NCBI GenBank assembly: GCA_016584305.1
Contig: JACEEZ010018871.1
Location: 1-64,000, forward strand
Origin: Chionoecetes opilio
Taxonomy: Eukaryota > Arthropoda > Malacostraca > Decapoda > Majidae
Reading direction: 5' to 3'
Length of the DNA: 64,000 nt
Part shown: positions 1 through 10,006 of the stretch, one piece after another
How positions within the stretch are numbered: the stretch's first letter is position 1
Layout of the letters: the number at the start of each line of letters is the position of its first letter
The notes under the pieces: model-generated
What the model was told of the DNA's origin: nothing
The model's database searches: none
Seen by the model: only the letters and a program-made list of their open reading frames with translations
Translations under genes and position numbers: made by a program

Positions 1-1195
1 TTTTAAATATGATCGTTATCTCGGAATGTTGTTCTATATATTATCAAAAAAACCGTAAAACACACAAAGAAAATGCCTTTATGAGACTTTCAAGAAATAT
101 GCATTAACTTAAACTCTTCGCCATTTAATATTTTGCTCGCAAACATTTTACATGGAGAATTTCAATAGAAGCGGAGTTTAATTAGCTTTCCATTGATATA
201 TTTCGTTTAGTGATAAATGAATTAGCGGCATGCATAAATTAGCGTTAACTAAATATAAAAAATCATGAAATCGGGTAATTTCCTACCTAATATATGTTTA
301 TCACTATAAAATATATACTGTTATCTTTAGAAATGTTTGTTCTATAATATTATCAAATAAAAAACCGTAAAACACACTAAAGAAATGCCATTATGAGACT
401 TTCAAGAAATATGCATGAACTTAAACTTTTCGCCATTTAATATTTTGTGCAAAAACTTTTTACATGGAGAATATCTATAGAAGCGAAATTTAATTAGCTT
501 TCCATTGATATATTTTCTTTTCTGATAAATGAATTAGAACCATGCATAAATTAGCGTTAACTAAATAAATAACATCATGAAATCGGGTAATTTACCCGAT
601 TTCATGATGTTATTTATTTAGTTAACGCTAATTTATGCATAGTTCTAATTCATTTATCAGAAAAGGAAATATATCAATGGAAAGCTAATTAAATTCCACT
701 TCTATTGATATTCTCCATGTAAAAAGTTTTTGCACAAAGTATTAAATAGCGAAAAGTTTAAGTACATGCATATTTCTTGAAAGTCTCATAATGGCATTTC
801 TTTAGTGTATTTTACGATTTTTTATTTGATAATATTATAGAACAAACATTTCCGAAGATAACAGTATACATTTTATACTGATAAATATATATTAGATAGG
901 AAATTACCCGATTTCAAGATTTTTTATATTTAGTTAACGCTAATTTATGCATGCCGCTAATTAATTTATCACTAAACGAAATATATCAATGGAAAGCTAA
1001 TTAAACTCCGCTTCTATCGATATTCTCCATGTAAAATGTTTGCGAGCAAAATATTAAATGGCGAAGAGTTTAAGTTAATGCATATTTCTTGAAAGTCTCA
1101 TAATGGCACTTTTTTTGTGTGTTTTACGGTTTTTTATTTGATAATATTATAGAACAAACATTTCCGAAGATAACAGTATATCTTTTATACTGATA
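1..1195. repeat. Giant palindrome / foldback element, copy 1
   Basis: The first 1.2 kb is one long inverted repeat centred near base 591, where ATCGGGTAA meets TTACCCGAT. Each arm is itself two tandem related units of about 300 bp, so the order is unit, unit, inverted unit, inverted unit. Landmarks repeated in every unit are TTAGCTTTCCATTGATATAT, GCATAAATTAGCGTTAACTA and the block reading AATATTATCAAATAAAAAAC or its complement. The left arm runs off the window. There is no open reading frame, so it is non-autonomous. Related units recur at 20.3-21.6 kb and 57.0-57.4 kb. Confidence 0.9.
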
Positions 1196-1383
1196 AACAT
1201 TATATTAGGTAGGTAAACTTGTACGGGGAGCGGAGCGGGTTGCATCCTTATGGTGTGACGTCACGGGCAATCCACCAGGCCTTGTCTCTCGGTGGTCTCG
1301 ATAGACCCCCCTAAAATAAAGTTTCCTGTGGCGTCGGGCGCTGGCCATCTCTTATTTTACAATTCGTAACCCCTACCCGGTAG
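1196..1383. other. Unassigned flank with a block repeated at 8.17 kb
   Basis: No gene is visible. The stretch TAGACCCCCCTAAAATAAAG and its surroundings (about 1305-1371) recur in the same orientation at about 8173-8225. Both copies sit on the outer side of the two CGGTATACCGG clusters. Confidence 0.6.
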
Positions 1384-1540
1384 GAATGTGCACCGGTATC
1401 CGGTATATCGAAATACCGGTATATTAGCACCGGTATTACCGGTATTTTTTCGGTATACCGGTATCGGTATAAGTATTGCATCGGTATACCGGTATCGGTA
1501 TATTATTTGGTCGGTATTGGATTTCGGTATTATGTTTTTT
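1384..1540. repeat. Left CGGTATACCGG subterminal repeat cluster
   Basis: Short palindromic words of the type ACCGGTAT and GGTATACCGG occur about every 10-20 bases. The cluster begins TAGGAATGTGCACCGGTATC. The mirror-image cluster at 8.0-8.16 kb ends GATACCGCACAACCCTA, so the two ends look like terminal and subterminal repeats of a hAT-type element. Flanking CCTACCCG and CCCTACCG could be a decayed 8-bp target duplication, but this is not exact. Confidence 0.6.
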
Positions 1541-1930
1541 TCTCTTTTTTTCTCGAAACAGACTCCTGACTAGTACCAAGACCAAGAACTGACTAGTGAC
1601 TACTCCGACTGCCGAAACACGTATGGTAGCGTAACGCTCATTGGCTCAGAGCCTCAGAATCTGAGGCGCGTGTTATCATTGGCCGATTGCAGCTCAGCTG
1701 ACAATGCCGCTCTGTGAAACCTCCCTCCCTCTCTCTACCCCTGATTCAAGCCCCCTTCACAAATTCCATAATGGAACCACGAACGCGCCAACAATGCAAT
1801 GCGCAGCGCCGTCATGGTCCTGATTATGGGTCCATTGTGACATTCGAGACGCGCTCTGCCGAGGCCACGAAAAGTTAGTGCGTGCACTAAAAAATCGGGA
1901 AGCTCCCCGATTTTTGTACCCAACGCAGCG
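1541..1930. other. No gene recognised
   Basis: Mixed sequence with several short CTGACTAGT-type repeats and one small inverted repeat (AAAAATCGGG at 1889 facing CCCGATTTTT near 1907). No convincing coding potential. Confidence 0.5.
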
Positions 1931-2725
1931 CTATCGTAATTCTATCGTGACGCTATCGTTATCTATGTAGCAGCTTCGTGACACTATCGTGATCGTCGTA
2001 TGTCTTATCGTGACGATAAGAAATCGTTACGCGCGCCTTCATCCCTGCCTTCCCCCCCTTTTTTGCACCCCTTCCTCCTTCTCCCCCCTTTCTCATTCAC
2101 CTCCACCCACCCTCGACTCCCTTCCCCCTACTCCCAGCACCACGTGGAGACACCACCTTCCCCCCACTCCCTACCCCCTACTCCCCTCACCACGTGCGAC
2201 ACCCCCACCCCCCTTTTTAACCACTCACATCCCCCAAAACACCAACAACGCCTTTTCCATCCCCAACCCCCGTTCCCCCGTTTCCTCAAAAACACCAACA
2301 CCCCCTTCTTTATTACAACCCCCCTTCCCCGTTACCCCCCTTCTACATCACCAACCCCCACCCTGTTTCTCCCACCTACATCTCTACCCCCTTTCCTTCT
2401 CCGTCACCATGGCAACCTTCACCCACGTGTGAGGCATTTTGCTACTCTTGACGCTATCGTGATACGTTCGTGGCACCGTCATGGCACTGTCGTGGTTATC
2501 GTAGCTCTATCGTGACGACAAAATGACCGTTGATTTTCCATTCGTGACGTAGTCTTGCAGTTGTCATGACTCCATCGTGACCATCTTACGACCGTCATGA
2601 CACATACGTACAGGCAGCGTGACATTGTTGTGAGGCTATCGTGGTCTACGTTTATCGTGATCAAATTTCACGATAGCGTCAATAGTCAAATTGGTGGCGC
2701 TATCGTGGTTCGATTATGGAATGTG
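1931..2725. repeat. Dispersed CTATCGTGA motif array
   Basis: The word CTATCGTGA, with variants TTATCGTGA, CCATCGTGA and CTATCGTGG, occurs about ten times in two blocks (about 1931-2015 and 2445-2715), irregularly spaced and mostly on the + strand. At least one inverted copy (CACGATAGCG near 2668) is present. The two blocks flank a pyrimidine tract. It behaves as a decayed simple array rather than a gene. Confidence 0.7.
2036..2425. repeat. Strand-asymmetric polypyrimidine tract
   Basis: About 390 bases are almost entirely C and T with scattered A on the + strand and very few G. Two related sub-blocks contain ACCACGTG followed by C-rich sequence. Open frames here arise only because stop codons are rare in C-rich DNA, so none is annotated. 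Confidence 0.8.
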
Positions 2726-2814
2726 TGAAGGGAGCTTGAGGGCAGACCATCACAGAAAACGGATCATTACATATCACACAGGCGTCACTATACAAATCTA
2801 GCCTAGATCAAATT

Positions 2815-2846
2815 TTAATTATTGTTATTATTATTATTATTATTAA

Positions 2847-2894
<48 letters not shown>

Positions 2895-3020
2895 CATTAT
2901 TATTAGTCTTAGTCTACTATTATTATGGTTAATAATGGCATCATCATTTTCATTATTGGTATTATTATTATCATCCAAATTATTATTATAATTTTATTAT
3001 TAATATAATTATTTCAAATA
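2815..3020. repeat. (ATT)n microsatellite, imperfect
   Basis: Trinucleotide run of TTA/ATT, purest at about 2822-2895, with interruptions after that. Confidence 0.95.
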
Positions 3021-3023
3021 TAT

Positions 3024-3310
3024 GTGTGTGTGAGACTGTGTTATTCACCCAGGGTCTTGTCCACGCGAGCTGGATCGCGATCGCCAGTTTCACCCTCTCA
3101 GTGCGAGCTTGGAGCTCATTATTACCGATCTTTGGGCAATGCTGGGACCTCACACACCACACACCCCCATCCCCTTGCTCAAGGGAGACAGTACCGCCCG
3201 AATTTCACAGTGGAAAAATCCTCGAGAATGAGCGGTGTCGGGGATCGAACGCCGGACCACAGAATGATGCCGGGCGACCTAACCAACTGCGTCACACGGA
3301 CGGTATGTGA
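3024..3310 (-). mobile_element. tRNA-derived SINE
   Basis: Read on the minus strand from about 3305 the sequence starts CCGTGTGACGCAGTTGGTTA (RNA polymerase III A-box-like) and has a B-box-like GCGTTCGATCCC about 45 bases later, near 3235-3250. A conserved non-tRNA body follows to about 3024. Both ends abut TG-rich or AT-rich simple repeats. The tRNA-like head has unpaired positions and is part of a longer body, so it is a SINE and not a tRNA gene. Confidence 0.8.
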
Positions 3311-3317
3311 GCATGTG

Positions 3318-3335
3318 TGTGTATATGACTGTGTG

Positions 3336-3397
<62 letters not shown>
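3318..3397. repeat. (GT)n microsatellite
   Basis: Near-perfect dinucleotide run adjoining the 5' end of the minus-strand SINE. Confidence 0.95.
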
Positions 3398-3499
3398 GGA
3401 GAGTTCATACCTCAGATATGACTGACCCCGCGTATCTTTACCATCTATTTTGAAGAAAATCGCGTTTCACGTGTCTCCGTCTACGCTTTTGAAATAATA

Positions 3500-3563
3500 A
3501 CAATAATGATATTTTTTTTTTAATTATGATAATGATTATAATAATAAAAACAACAATAGTACC

Positions 3564-3597
<34 letters not shown>

Positions 3598-3806
3598 TTA
3601 ATGTCAATGGTATTAATGATAATAATAAGTAATAATAATAGCTCAGATAAAATAATCATAACAATAATAGTGATACTAACAATAATATTGATAACAATAA
3701 TGATAATAATAATCAAAATGATAATAATAATGATAATAATAATAATAATAATAATAATATTAATATTGATAATGATCATAATGATAATAATAAAGATATA
3801 CTGATA
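3500..3806. repeat. (AAT)n-type imperfect microsatellite
   Basis: Degenerate AAT/ATA/GATAAT array with a pure block at about 3566-3593. Long isoleucine-only frames on both strands are artefacts of this repeat. Confidence 0.95.
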
Positions 3807-3832
3807 CTACCATATCATATACTACATAGATG

Positions 3833-3835
<3 letters not shown>

Positions 3836-3907
<72 letters not shown>

Positions 3908-3908
3908 A
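3836..3908. repeat. (CA)n microsatellite
   Basis: Perfect CA run of about 70 bases. Confidence 0.97.
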
Positions 3909-4041
3909 CCCACTACTATCTATGGTAGTATGATGATAACAATTATAGCAATTGTAATAATGAAATATTAGCATAGCAATACTAATAAGAAATTATAATA
4001 ATTATCAATAAGATAATAAAAAGGAAAAAAACAATAATGAT

Positions 4042-4049
4042 AATATATA

Positions 4050-4136
<87 letters not shown>
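4042..4136. repeat. (TA)n microsatellite
   Basis: TA run with two small interruptions. It marks the outer edge of the inverted-duplication arm that starts near 4141. Confidence 0.95.
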
Positions 4137-4140
4137 AGGT

Positions 4141-4402
4141 GTATTATAACAGTTTCAGTCGCCACTATTCCAACATTTCAACCCCTACTACCCCCCTTTC
4201 GAGAGTCACACCCTCGATATCTTCTCCCCTCCCTCCCCCCACCTATCCTCACCCATCACTGGAGCAAGGCGTGGTGAAGTGAGGGAAGGAACAAGGAGGA
4301 AAGGGGAAATAGAATGAGTAAGTGTCATGTATGTTGGTGTGAGAAAACTTATAATACCAAGAATGAAATACTGAAATGGATCTAATGTGTGGTTTTAACA
4401 GC
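4141..4402 (+). repeat. Inverted-duplication arm 1, outer block
   Basis: This block is about 90% identical to the reverse complement of 8795-9043. Shared landmarks are ACAGTTTCAGTCGCCA, TTCGAGAGTCACACCCTCGA, CATCACTGGAGCAAGGCGTG and GTGTCATGTATGTTGGTGTG. No coding sequence is evident. Confidence 0.9.
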
Positions 4403-4499
4403 AGATAACTCGAGAGATAATACTGAGATACTTTGATCCTATCTAGACACTTTGCAAGTACCAACTACAAGGTTATTGACTATAAAAAGCGCCACCACA

Positions 4500-4605
4500 C
4501 CAAGACGAACTTGGCGGACTCGAACCGCTGACCGAACAGCGCTCTCGAGTCTCTATACTCGGACCGCGCGCTCTACCACCAGGCCACCCTGGCGGGTAAC
4601 TCGAA
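4500..4605 (-). mobile_element. tRNA-like SINE head
   Basis: On the minus strand GGTGGCCTGGTGGTAGAGCG is an A-box-like start and GGTTCGAGTCCGCC a B-box, about 55 bases apart, with a tRNA-like spacing. The 3' side (towards 4480) lacks a clean acceptor stem and has no CCA, so a SINE or tRNA pseudogene is more likely than a functional tRNA. Confidence 0.65.
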
Positions 4606-4629
4606 AGAGAGAGACAGATCGAGTAGGGG

Positions 4630-4980
4630 GCGATCTGATAGAAGTTTTTAAGTGGATAAAGGGATTTAATAAAGGAGAGATAGGAAAAGTTCTTACGGCT
4701 ATTAATAAACCAGGGTAGAACAAGAAGTAATGGATTCAAGCTGGAAGGGCGTAGATTTAGAAAGGAAATAGGGAAAAACTGGTTCACAAATAGGGTGATG
4801 AATGATTGGATTGGACTCAGTAGACAGGTAGTTAGTGCGGAGTTATTGGGGAGCTTTAAAGAGGGGCTGGACAGGTTCATGGATGGGGATGGAAGGTGGA
4901 TGTAGGTAGTGTTGGGTGACAGGAACTACCACGTGTAGGCCTCGCGGCCTCTTGTAGCTTCCTTATTTTCTTATGTTCTT
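4630..4980 (+). pseudogene. LINE (CR1-like) reverse transcriptase C-terminal fragment and tail
   Basis: The translated fragment reads DLIEVFKWIKGFNKG, then, after a stop, GFKLEGRRFRKEIGKNWFTN and VVSAELLGSFKEGLDRFMDG. This is the pattern seen at the extreme C terminus of CR1-like LINE polymerases, which ends in a [F/W]..R[V/L]...W..L...VVSA...FK..LD.FM string. It is 5'-truncated, so no palm domain is present, and it contains in-frame stops. The 3' end is followed by TTATTTTCTTATGTTCTTAT and then a TA microsatellite, consistent with a LINE tail that seeded simple-repeat expansion. Confidence 0.7.
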
Positions 4981-5007
4981 ATATATATATATATATATAT
5001 ATATAGG

Positions 5008-5100
<93 letters not shown>

Positions 5101-5215
5101 GAGTGTGTGTATGTGTGTGTGTGTTAGCAGTCAGCACAAAATGTGATAGGGGAAGGGTTCTTGAAGATAACACGAGGACGGGCGCAAAAACACACACACA
5201 CACACACACACACAC

Positions 5216-5281
<66 letters not shown>

Positions 5282-5295
5282 ATATATATATATAT

Positions 5296-5376
<81 letters not shown>
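4979..5376. repeat. Compound microsatellite block
   Basis: Successive runs of TA (4979-5040), GA (5043-5100), TG (5103-5128), AC (5190-5215) and TA (5219-5376). A unique island of about 60 bases lies at 5130-5188. Reading frames of alternating Ile-Tyr, Val-Cys or His-Thr are artefacts. Confidence 0.95.
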
Positions 5377-5381
<5 letters not shown>

Positions 5382-5547
5382 GGCCGGGGTCTTCGGTCGT
5401 CTCAGAACGCATGAACGCTACCGCCAGTGATAGTAGAAATCGTTTGTCGTCGGCACATATCAATATGCTGATATTCATGAGCTCACTAGAGCGCGATGCG
5501 TGGTTTGGTAAGTAAACTAAAGTTCTATGTCTATGCTATGCTATATA
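5377..5547. other. Unassigned flank
   Basis: No recognised gene. It ends in GCTATATA, the left target duplication of the adjacent hAT-type element. Confidence 0.6.
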
Positions 5548-6736
5548 CAGAGCTGGGCACTAAATACATAAAATGATGTATCAATGTAATGTAATACTAA
5601 ATACTAAATACATGGGAGAAATGTATTTAAATACCAAATACTATATACATTTTACGAATGTATTTAAATACTAAATACTAAATACATTAATTGTATTCAA
5701 ATAGCTACATTTGAAAATACATTTTAAATACACAAATTTTTATGCCATGAATTAAATCATTAATTTTCGAAAGTACTAGTCCGAATACTTGTATTCACTT
5801 ATTTAATTATAAAATCTCCAGAGGTACAAAATTATGAAATCTAAATTTCCAAACTCTTTCTTCTATTAAATTATATTTTGCAATATAAGTATGCATTCCT
5901 TTGAGAATTCTATAAACCATCTACGACACTATGGAATCCACTCCCTGACATAATGTTCGAGTTGCATTATTATCATAAAATTTTGCACACACTTTCAACA
6001 ATATGAAATTCTTGAAGCTAAATACAGTATAGAAATGGCTGGAGGAAGCACCGAATACTAGTGACTGATGAGAACAGAATCCTAGACACGCTTATCAGAC
6101 AGCAGGACAGGAACTGAACTTGTCGTTAGAGCTCTAACCCCCTGTCCCGCGGCTCACACCAGCCCGTCGCCACCCACCACCTTAAATTTGCTCCACCTCC
6201 CTCCTCCCCATTCCCCAATATCCTTGCTGTGGTAAATGCTATAGATATGAATATGATAAAAAATTAGGAGCAAGAATTTGTTCTTTGGTCATTTTGTCAA
6301 AGGCAAATAAAATGTGTTAGTATTATCATCTCACCTGGCTATTTAATCTTAATCTACATATCTCTAGAAATGTCTGAAAAAAATCTTATTTCCCTAAGAT
6401 TTCCTTAGATTTTGCGTTTCCTTAGAAGTTTCCTTCTCAGGCCTAAATTTCCTTAAAATAAGGAAATTTCCTGAAAGTGGAAACACTGGTTCACTGTCAT
6501 ATCAGGATTGCCAGATAGTTGGGCGGGTTTATGGCCAAATTAACTGCAAGAAAAAAAAACAATAAAAAAGTATTTACATTTTTATATTATATGTATATAA
6601 ATACAATGTATTTTAATACTCATTAAAGTATTTAATTGCTGTATTTAAATACATGAAAACTAATGTATTAATAAATAGATTTCTTAATACACAAATGTAT
6701 TTAAATACAAATGTATTCAAATACAGCCCAGCTCTG
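5548..6736. mobile_element. Non-autonomous hAT element (1189 bp) with 8-bp TSD
   Basis: The termini are CAGAGCTGGGC and GCCCAGCTCTG, an 11-bp perfect inverted repeat. Subterminal sequence on both sides is rich in AAATAC and GTATTTAAATAC. The 8-bp GCTATATA occurs directly before (5540-5547) and after (6737-6744), the target-duplication length of hAT transposons. There is no transposase frame. The 3' part recurs inverted at 8360-8770. Confidence 0.9.
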
Positions 6737-6775
6737 GCTATATATATATTTAAACTGTCTTTCCCAGGAAAGACA
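6310..6775 (+). repeat. Inverted-duplication arm 1, inner block
   Basis: Matches the reverse complement of 8322-8790. It covers the 3' half of the hAT-type element, its target duplication and about 30 further bases (AAACTGTCTTTCCCAGGA against TCCTGAGAAAGACAGTTT). The equivalent of 4403-6310 is missing between the two blocks of arm 2. Confidence 0.85.
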
Positions 6776-6776
6776 G

Positions 6777-7953
6777 TCGTGTCCTGGTGGAACGCCGACG
6801 TGAGTTTCGATAGGGGATGCTTGCAACCTATGTTGATCTCAAGAAGGCGTTTGACTCAGTGCATCGTGAGTCACTCTGGGATCTTCTGTGACTTCGAGGG
6901 ATTCCTGCAGGGACTATTGGTTTGATAACTGGTCTGTATTCTGGGACTGAGAGTGCTGTGAAGTGTGGGGCAGGTGTATCCGGCTTCTTTCCTGTTAATA
7001 CAGGAGTGAGGCAAGGGTGCGTCCTTGCCCCATCACTTTTCAACGCTTGTATGGACTGGGTATTGGACAAGGTTGTAGATCAAAGTGATTGTGGAGCATC
7101 TGTCGGCAACACCAAGATCACTGATCTTGTTTTTGCCGATGATGCAGTAATCTTTGCTGAGTCGCTGGAGGTCCTGGTGATGGCTCTCGAGGCGCTGCAC
7201 GAGGAGGCAAAGCCTTTGGGACTTGAGGTCTCCTGGCTCAAGACCAAGGTCCAGGTGTTTGGAGACTTACTAGATGAAGCAGTACAGTCTGTTCATGCGT
7301 GTGGCGAGGGCATTGAGATCTTGGAAAGTTTTACATATCTTGGTAGCGCAGCTCATAATGACGGCGGGTCACGTCAAGAAGTCTTACGGCGGATTGGCAT
7401 AGCCCACGGTGTTATGGACTCGCTCAGCGGGAGTATTCGGCGTTATCGGTACCTGCGCAGGAGGACAAAGATCCGGATTTTCAAGTCGCTTGTGATCCCT
7501 GTCTTACTTTATGGTTGTGAGACATGGACACTAAATAGTGACTTGAAGAGACGAATCAATGCCTTTGGTAATAAGTGTCTTCGCAGAATCATGGGGTATC
7601 GCTGGGATGATTACGTGTCAAATCAGCGATTGCACCGTGAGACTGAATCGAGGCCTATTACCTGAATAGTCCGTCAGCGCCAACTTCGGCTATATGGGCA
7701 TGTGGCACGCTACCCTGAAACCGATCCTTCCCATCGGGTTGTATCTGTAAGAGACAATCCGGCGTGGAGGAGGCCAAGGGGGCGCCCACAAGGCTCGTGG
7801 CTGGGGCAAGTTGATGTTTCTTGTCGAGAGCTGCTTGGTATGGGAAAGGAGCCTGCATGGGAACTCGCGCGTGGTGACCCCGGGAGTGGCGTCGTAGGGT
7901 GGGCGAGGCGACGCGCCCCCCGGCGTATGCCCCCAATGATTGATTGATTGATG
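6777..7953 (+). pseudogene. Non-LTR retrotransposon reverse transcriptase, 5'-truncated copy 1
   Basis: Translation gives the palm block VDLKKAFDSVHRESLW, the template-grip pattern TGVRQGCVLAP, the catalytic LVFADDAVIF (FADD in place of YADD), and after a spacer FTYLGSA and VLLYGCETWTLNSDLKRR. A C-terminal RRPRGRPQGSWL domain ends near the (TTGA)n-like tail at 7938-7952. The copy starts inside the palm, lacking the endonuclease. Two stop codons interrupt it, TGA at about 6889 (CGA in copy 2) and TGA at about 7663 (TGC in copy 2), and between them the frame is open for 247 codons. It lies in the spacer of the 4.1-9.0 kb inverted duplication. Confidence 0.9.
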
Positions 7954-8007
7954 CTGTAGAGGTTAATAATTATCTGAGAATGGACAAGTAAAAAAAATTA
8001 CGAAAAA

Positions 8008-8157
8008 ATCAAATACCGATACCGGTAATACTGGTATTTTGGCACGGTATCGGTATACCGGTATCGTATCTGATACCGGTGTGAGGTCGTACCGGTATTA
8101 TTCCCGTAAACCGGTATCGGCGATACCGGTATTTTCTTGATACCGCACAACCCTACC
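8008..8157. repeat. Right CGGTATACCGG subterminal repeat cluster
   Basis: Dense ACCGGTAT, GGTATACCGG and CGATACCGGT words, ending GATACCGCACAACCCTA. This is the mirror of the cluster at 1384-1540. The same TAGACCCCCCTAAAATAAAG flank follows at 8173. Confidence 0.65.
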
Positions 8158-8321
8158 CTACCGTACAGCATAGACCCCCCTAAAATAAAGTTTTATGTGG
8201 CGTAGGCCATTTCTTTTTTTGTATCAGTAATTAGTATGTATAATGTAACTTCTAAATAAGGAAAATAACAATCATTTGATTCAAATTTCCTTTTAACATT
8301 TATTTTTGGATAAAGTTCCTG

Positions 8322-9043
8322 CTAAGATTCCTGAGAAAGACAGTTTAGCCATATATAGCCAGAGCTGGGCTGCATTTGAATACATTTGTATTTAAATACA
8401 TATGTGTATTAAGAAATCTATTTATAAATACATTAGATTTATGTATTTATATACAGTAATTAAATACTTTAATGAGTATTTAAATACATTTTATTTATAT
8501 ACATATAATATAAAAATGTAGCTAAATACTTTTTTATTATTTTTTTCTTTTTTTTTCAATTAATTTGGCCATAAACCCACCCAACTATCTGGCAATCCTG
8601 ATGTTACAGTGAACCAGTGTTTCCACTCTCAGGAAATTTCCTTATTTTAAGGAAGTTTAGGCCTGAGAAAGAAACTTCTAAGGAAACGCAAAATCTAAGG
8701 AAAAATGTTTTTTTCAGACATTTCTAGAGATATGTAGATTAAGATTAAATAGCCAGGTGAGATGATAATACTAATGATGATGATGATGTTAAAACCACAC
8801 ATTAGATACATTTCAGTATTTCCTTCTTGGTATTATAAGTTTTCTCACACCAACATACATGACACTTACTCATTCTTATCGCCCCTTCCCTCCTTCTTCC
8901 TTCCCTCACCCCACCACGCCTTGCTCCAGTGATGGGTGAGGATAGGTAGGGGTAGGGAGGGAGAAGATATCGAGGGTGTGACTCTCGAAAGGGGGGTATA
9001 GTAGGGGTTGAAATGTTGGAATACTGGCGACTGAAACTGTAGA
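8322..9043 (-). repeat. Inverted-duplication arm 2
   Basis: Reverse complement of 6310-6775 joined directly to the reverse complement of 4141-4402. The join lies at about 8775-8795 in a GATGATGATGATG stretch. It includes TATATAGC followed by CAGAGCTGGGC at 8352-8370, that is, the hAT terminus together with its target duplication. This shows that a segment containing an already inserted element was duplicated and inverted. Confidence 0.88.
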
Positions 9044-9058
9044 GCACACACCGAAGCG

Positions 9059-9247
9059 GTGTGTGCCGCCCTTAAGCAGGACTTACGTACTGAGGTGCGG
9101 GAGGAAGTAAAAGCGTGCCGAGAGGAAATCGTAAGCGTGGGAGGCACTGAGGAAGTACTGCCTGTGTACGTCGCCGACAAGAAGATGGAAGGAGCCGACG
9201 GCATGTTGGAGTCCACGGAGCCCCCGTGGCTGGCAGACGGTGTAGAG
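9059..9247 (+). pseudogene. gag-like fragment, upstream of the hAT insertion
   Basis: Reads ...ALKQDLRTEVREEVKACREE, a charged, probably coiled-coil stretch comparable with the EVQAHARQDTDEACAAIRDE region of gag in element B. The frame reaches the target duplication GTGTAGAG at 9240-9247 and re-opens in the same phase after the hAT at 13205, showing that the insertion split a single reading frame. Confidence 0.65.
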
Positions 9248-9369
9248 CATGGGTTTTCAACCTGGGGTACGCGTACCCCAGGGGGTACGTAAGGGGTCTG
9301 TCAGGGGGTACGCCCTTCTCCACGGGTCGTTAGTGGGTACGGCCTGATACGTGCTTCAGGCCGTGTGAG

Positions 9370-9998
9370 CAGTGTTGCCACTCAAAAATTTCATAATTCC
9401 CAAGACTAACCCCTGAAAATCATAAGATGGGCCAAAATATCCCAAGGTTTCCAATAAATGTAAAATAACACTAAGAATCTTGAATAAAGTGTACATTTCA
9501 CCTAGAAATTGAAGTAGTATTGGAGAAATCATGTTAAATTTACAAAAAAAGAAGAAAAAAAAGAGGCAGTTATGATAAGAACTGCGCAACATTTCGGTCT
9601 GGTATGAAGGTAGAGATTTATGGCATGGGGAAGGCCATGGGGGACAGCGAGAGATAGGGCAGTGGGAGGGGTAGGCGCTTTAATCGGCCAAGGGAAGGGA
9701 TAGGGATTGGATGGACAAATGGAATGACAAATAAGGGAGTGGAGGGGTAATGGATGGGCTGTGGGAGCGGATGGAGCGAGAGGGGCTTTTTGGGGGGAAG
9801 GAGTAGGGATTGGTTGTACAACACGAGGTGGGAGGTAAGGGATAAGAGCAGTAAGGGAGGGGATGTGGGAGTGGATGGACGGAGGAGGGGCCTTAAAATC
9901 CCAAGATATCTAGCTCTTTTCAATAAAAATCCCAAGATCCCAAGACGGCATCCAGAATCCCAAGATCTTGGGAAAAATCCCATGGAGTGGCAACCCTG
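9370..9998. mobile_element. Nested hAT-type MITE (629 bp) with perfect 8-bp TSD
   Basis: Termini are CAGTGTTGCCACTC and GAGTGGCAACCCTG, with AATTCCCAAGAC and ATCTTGGGAAAAATCCC subterminal blocks. The target duplication CGTGTGAG occurs at 9362-9369 and 9999-10006. It lies inside the 9248-13204 hAT, so it is younger than that insertion. There is no coding capacity. Confidence 0.92.
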
Positions 9999-10006
9999 CG
10001 TGTGAG

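Noticed and set aside
1989..2515. Open frames of 147 and 171 codons
   Set aside because: They lie in a C/T-rich tract where stops are rare; composition is almost only Pro, Ser, Thr, Leu and there are no conserved motifs.
3235..3305. tRNA gene
   Set aside because: A and B boxes are present, but the sequence is fused to a longer SINE body and lacks a proper acceptor stem. The same applies at 4500-4605 and 58590-58685.
3438..5478. Open frames made of Ile, Ile-Tyr, Val-Cys or His-Thr
   Set aside because: Direct translations of ATT, TA, TG and CA microsatellites.
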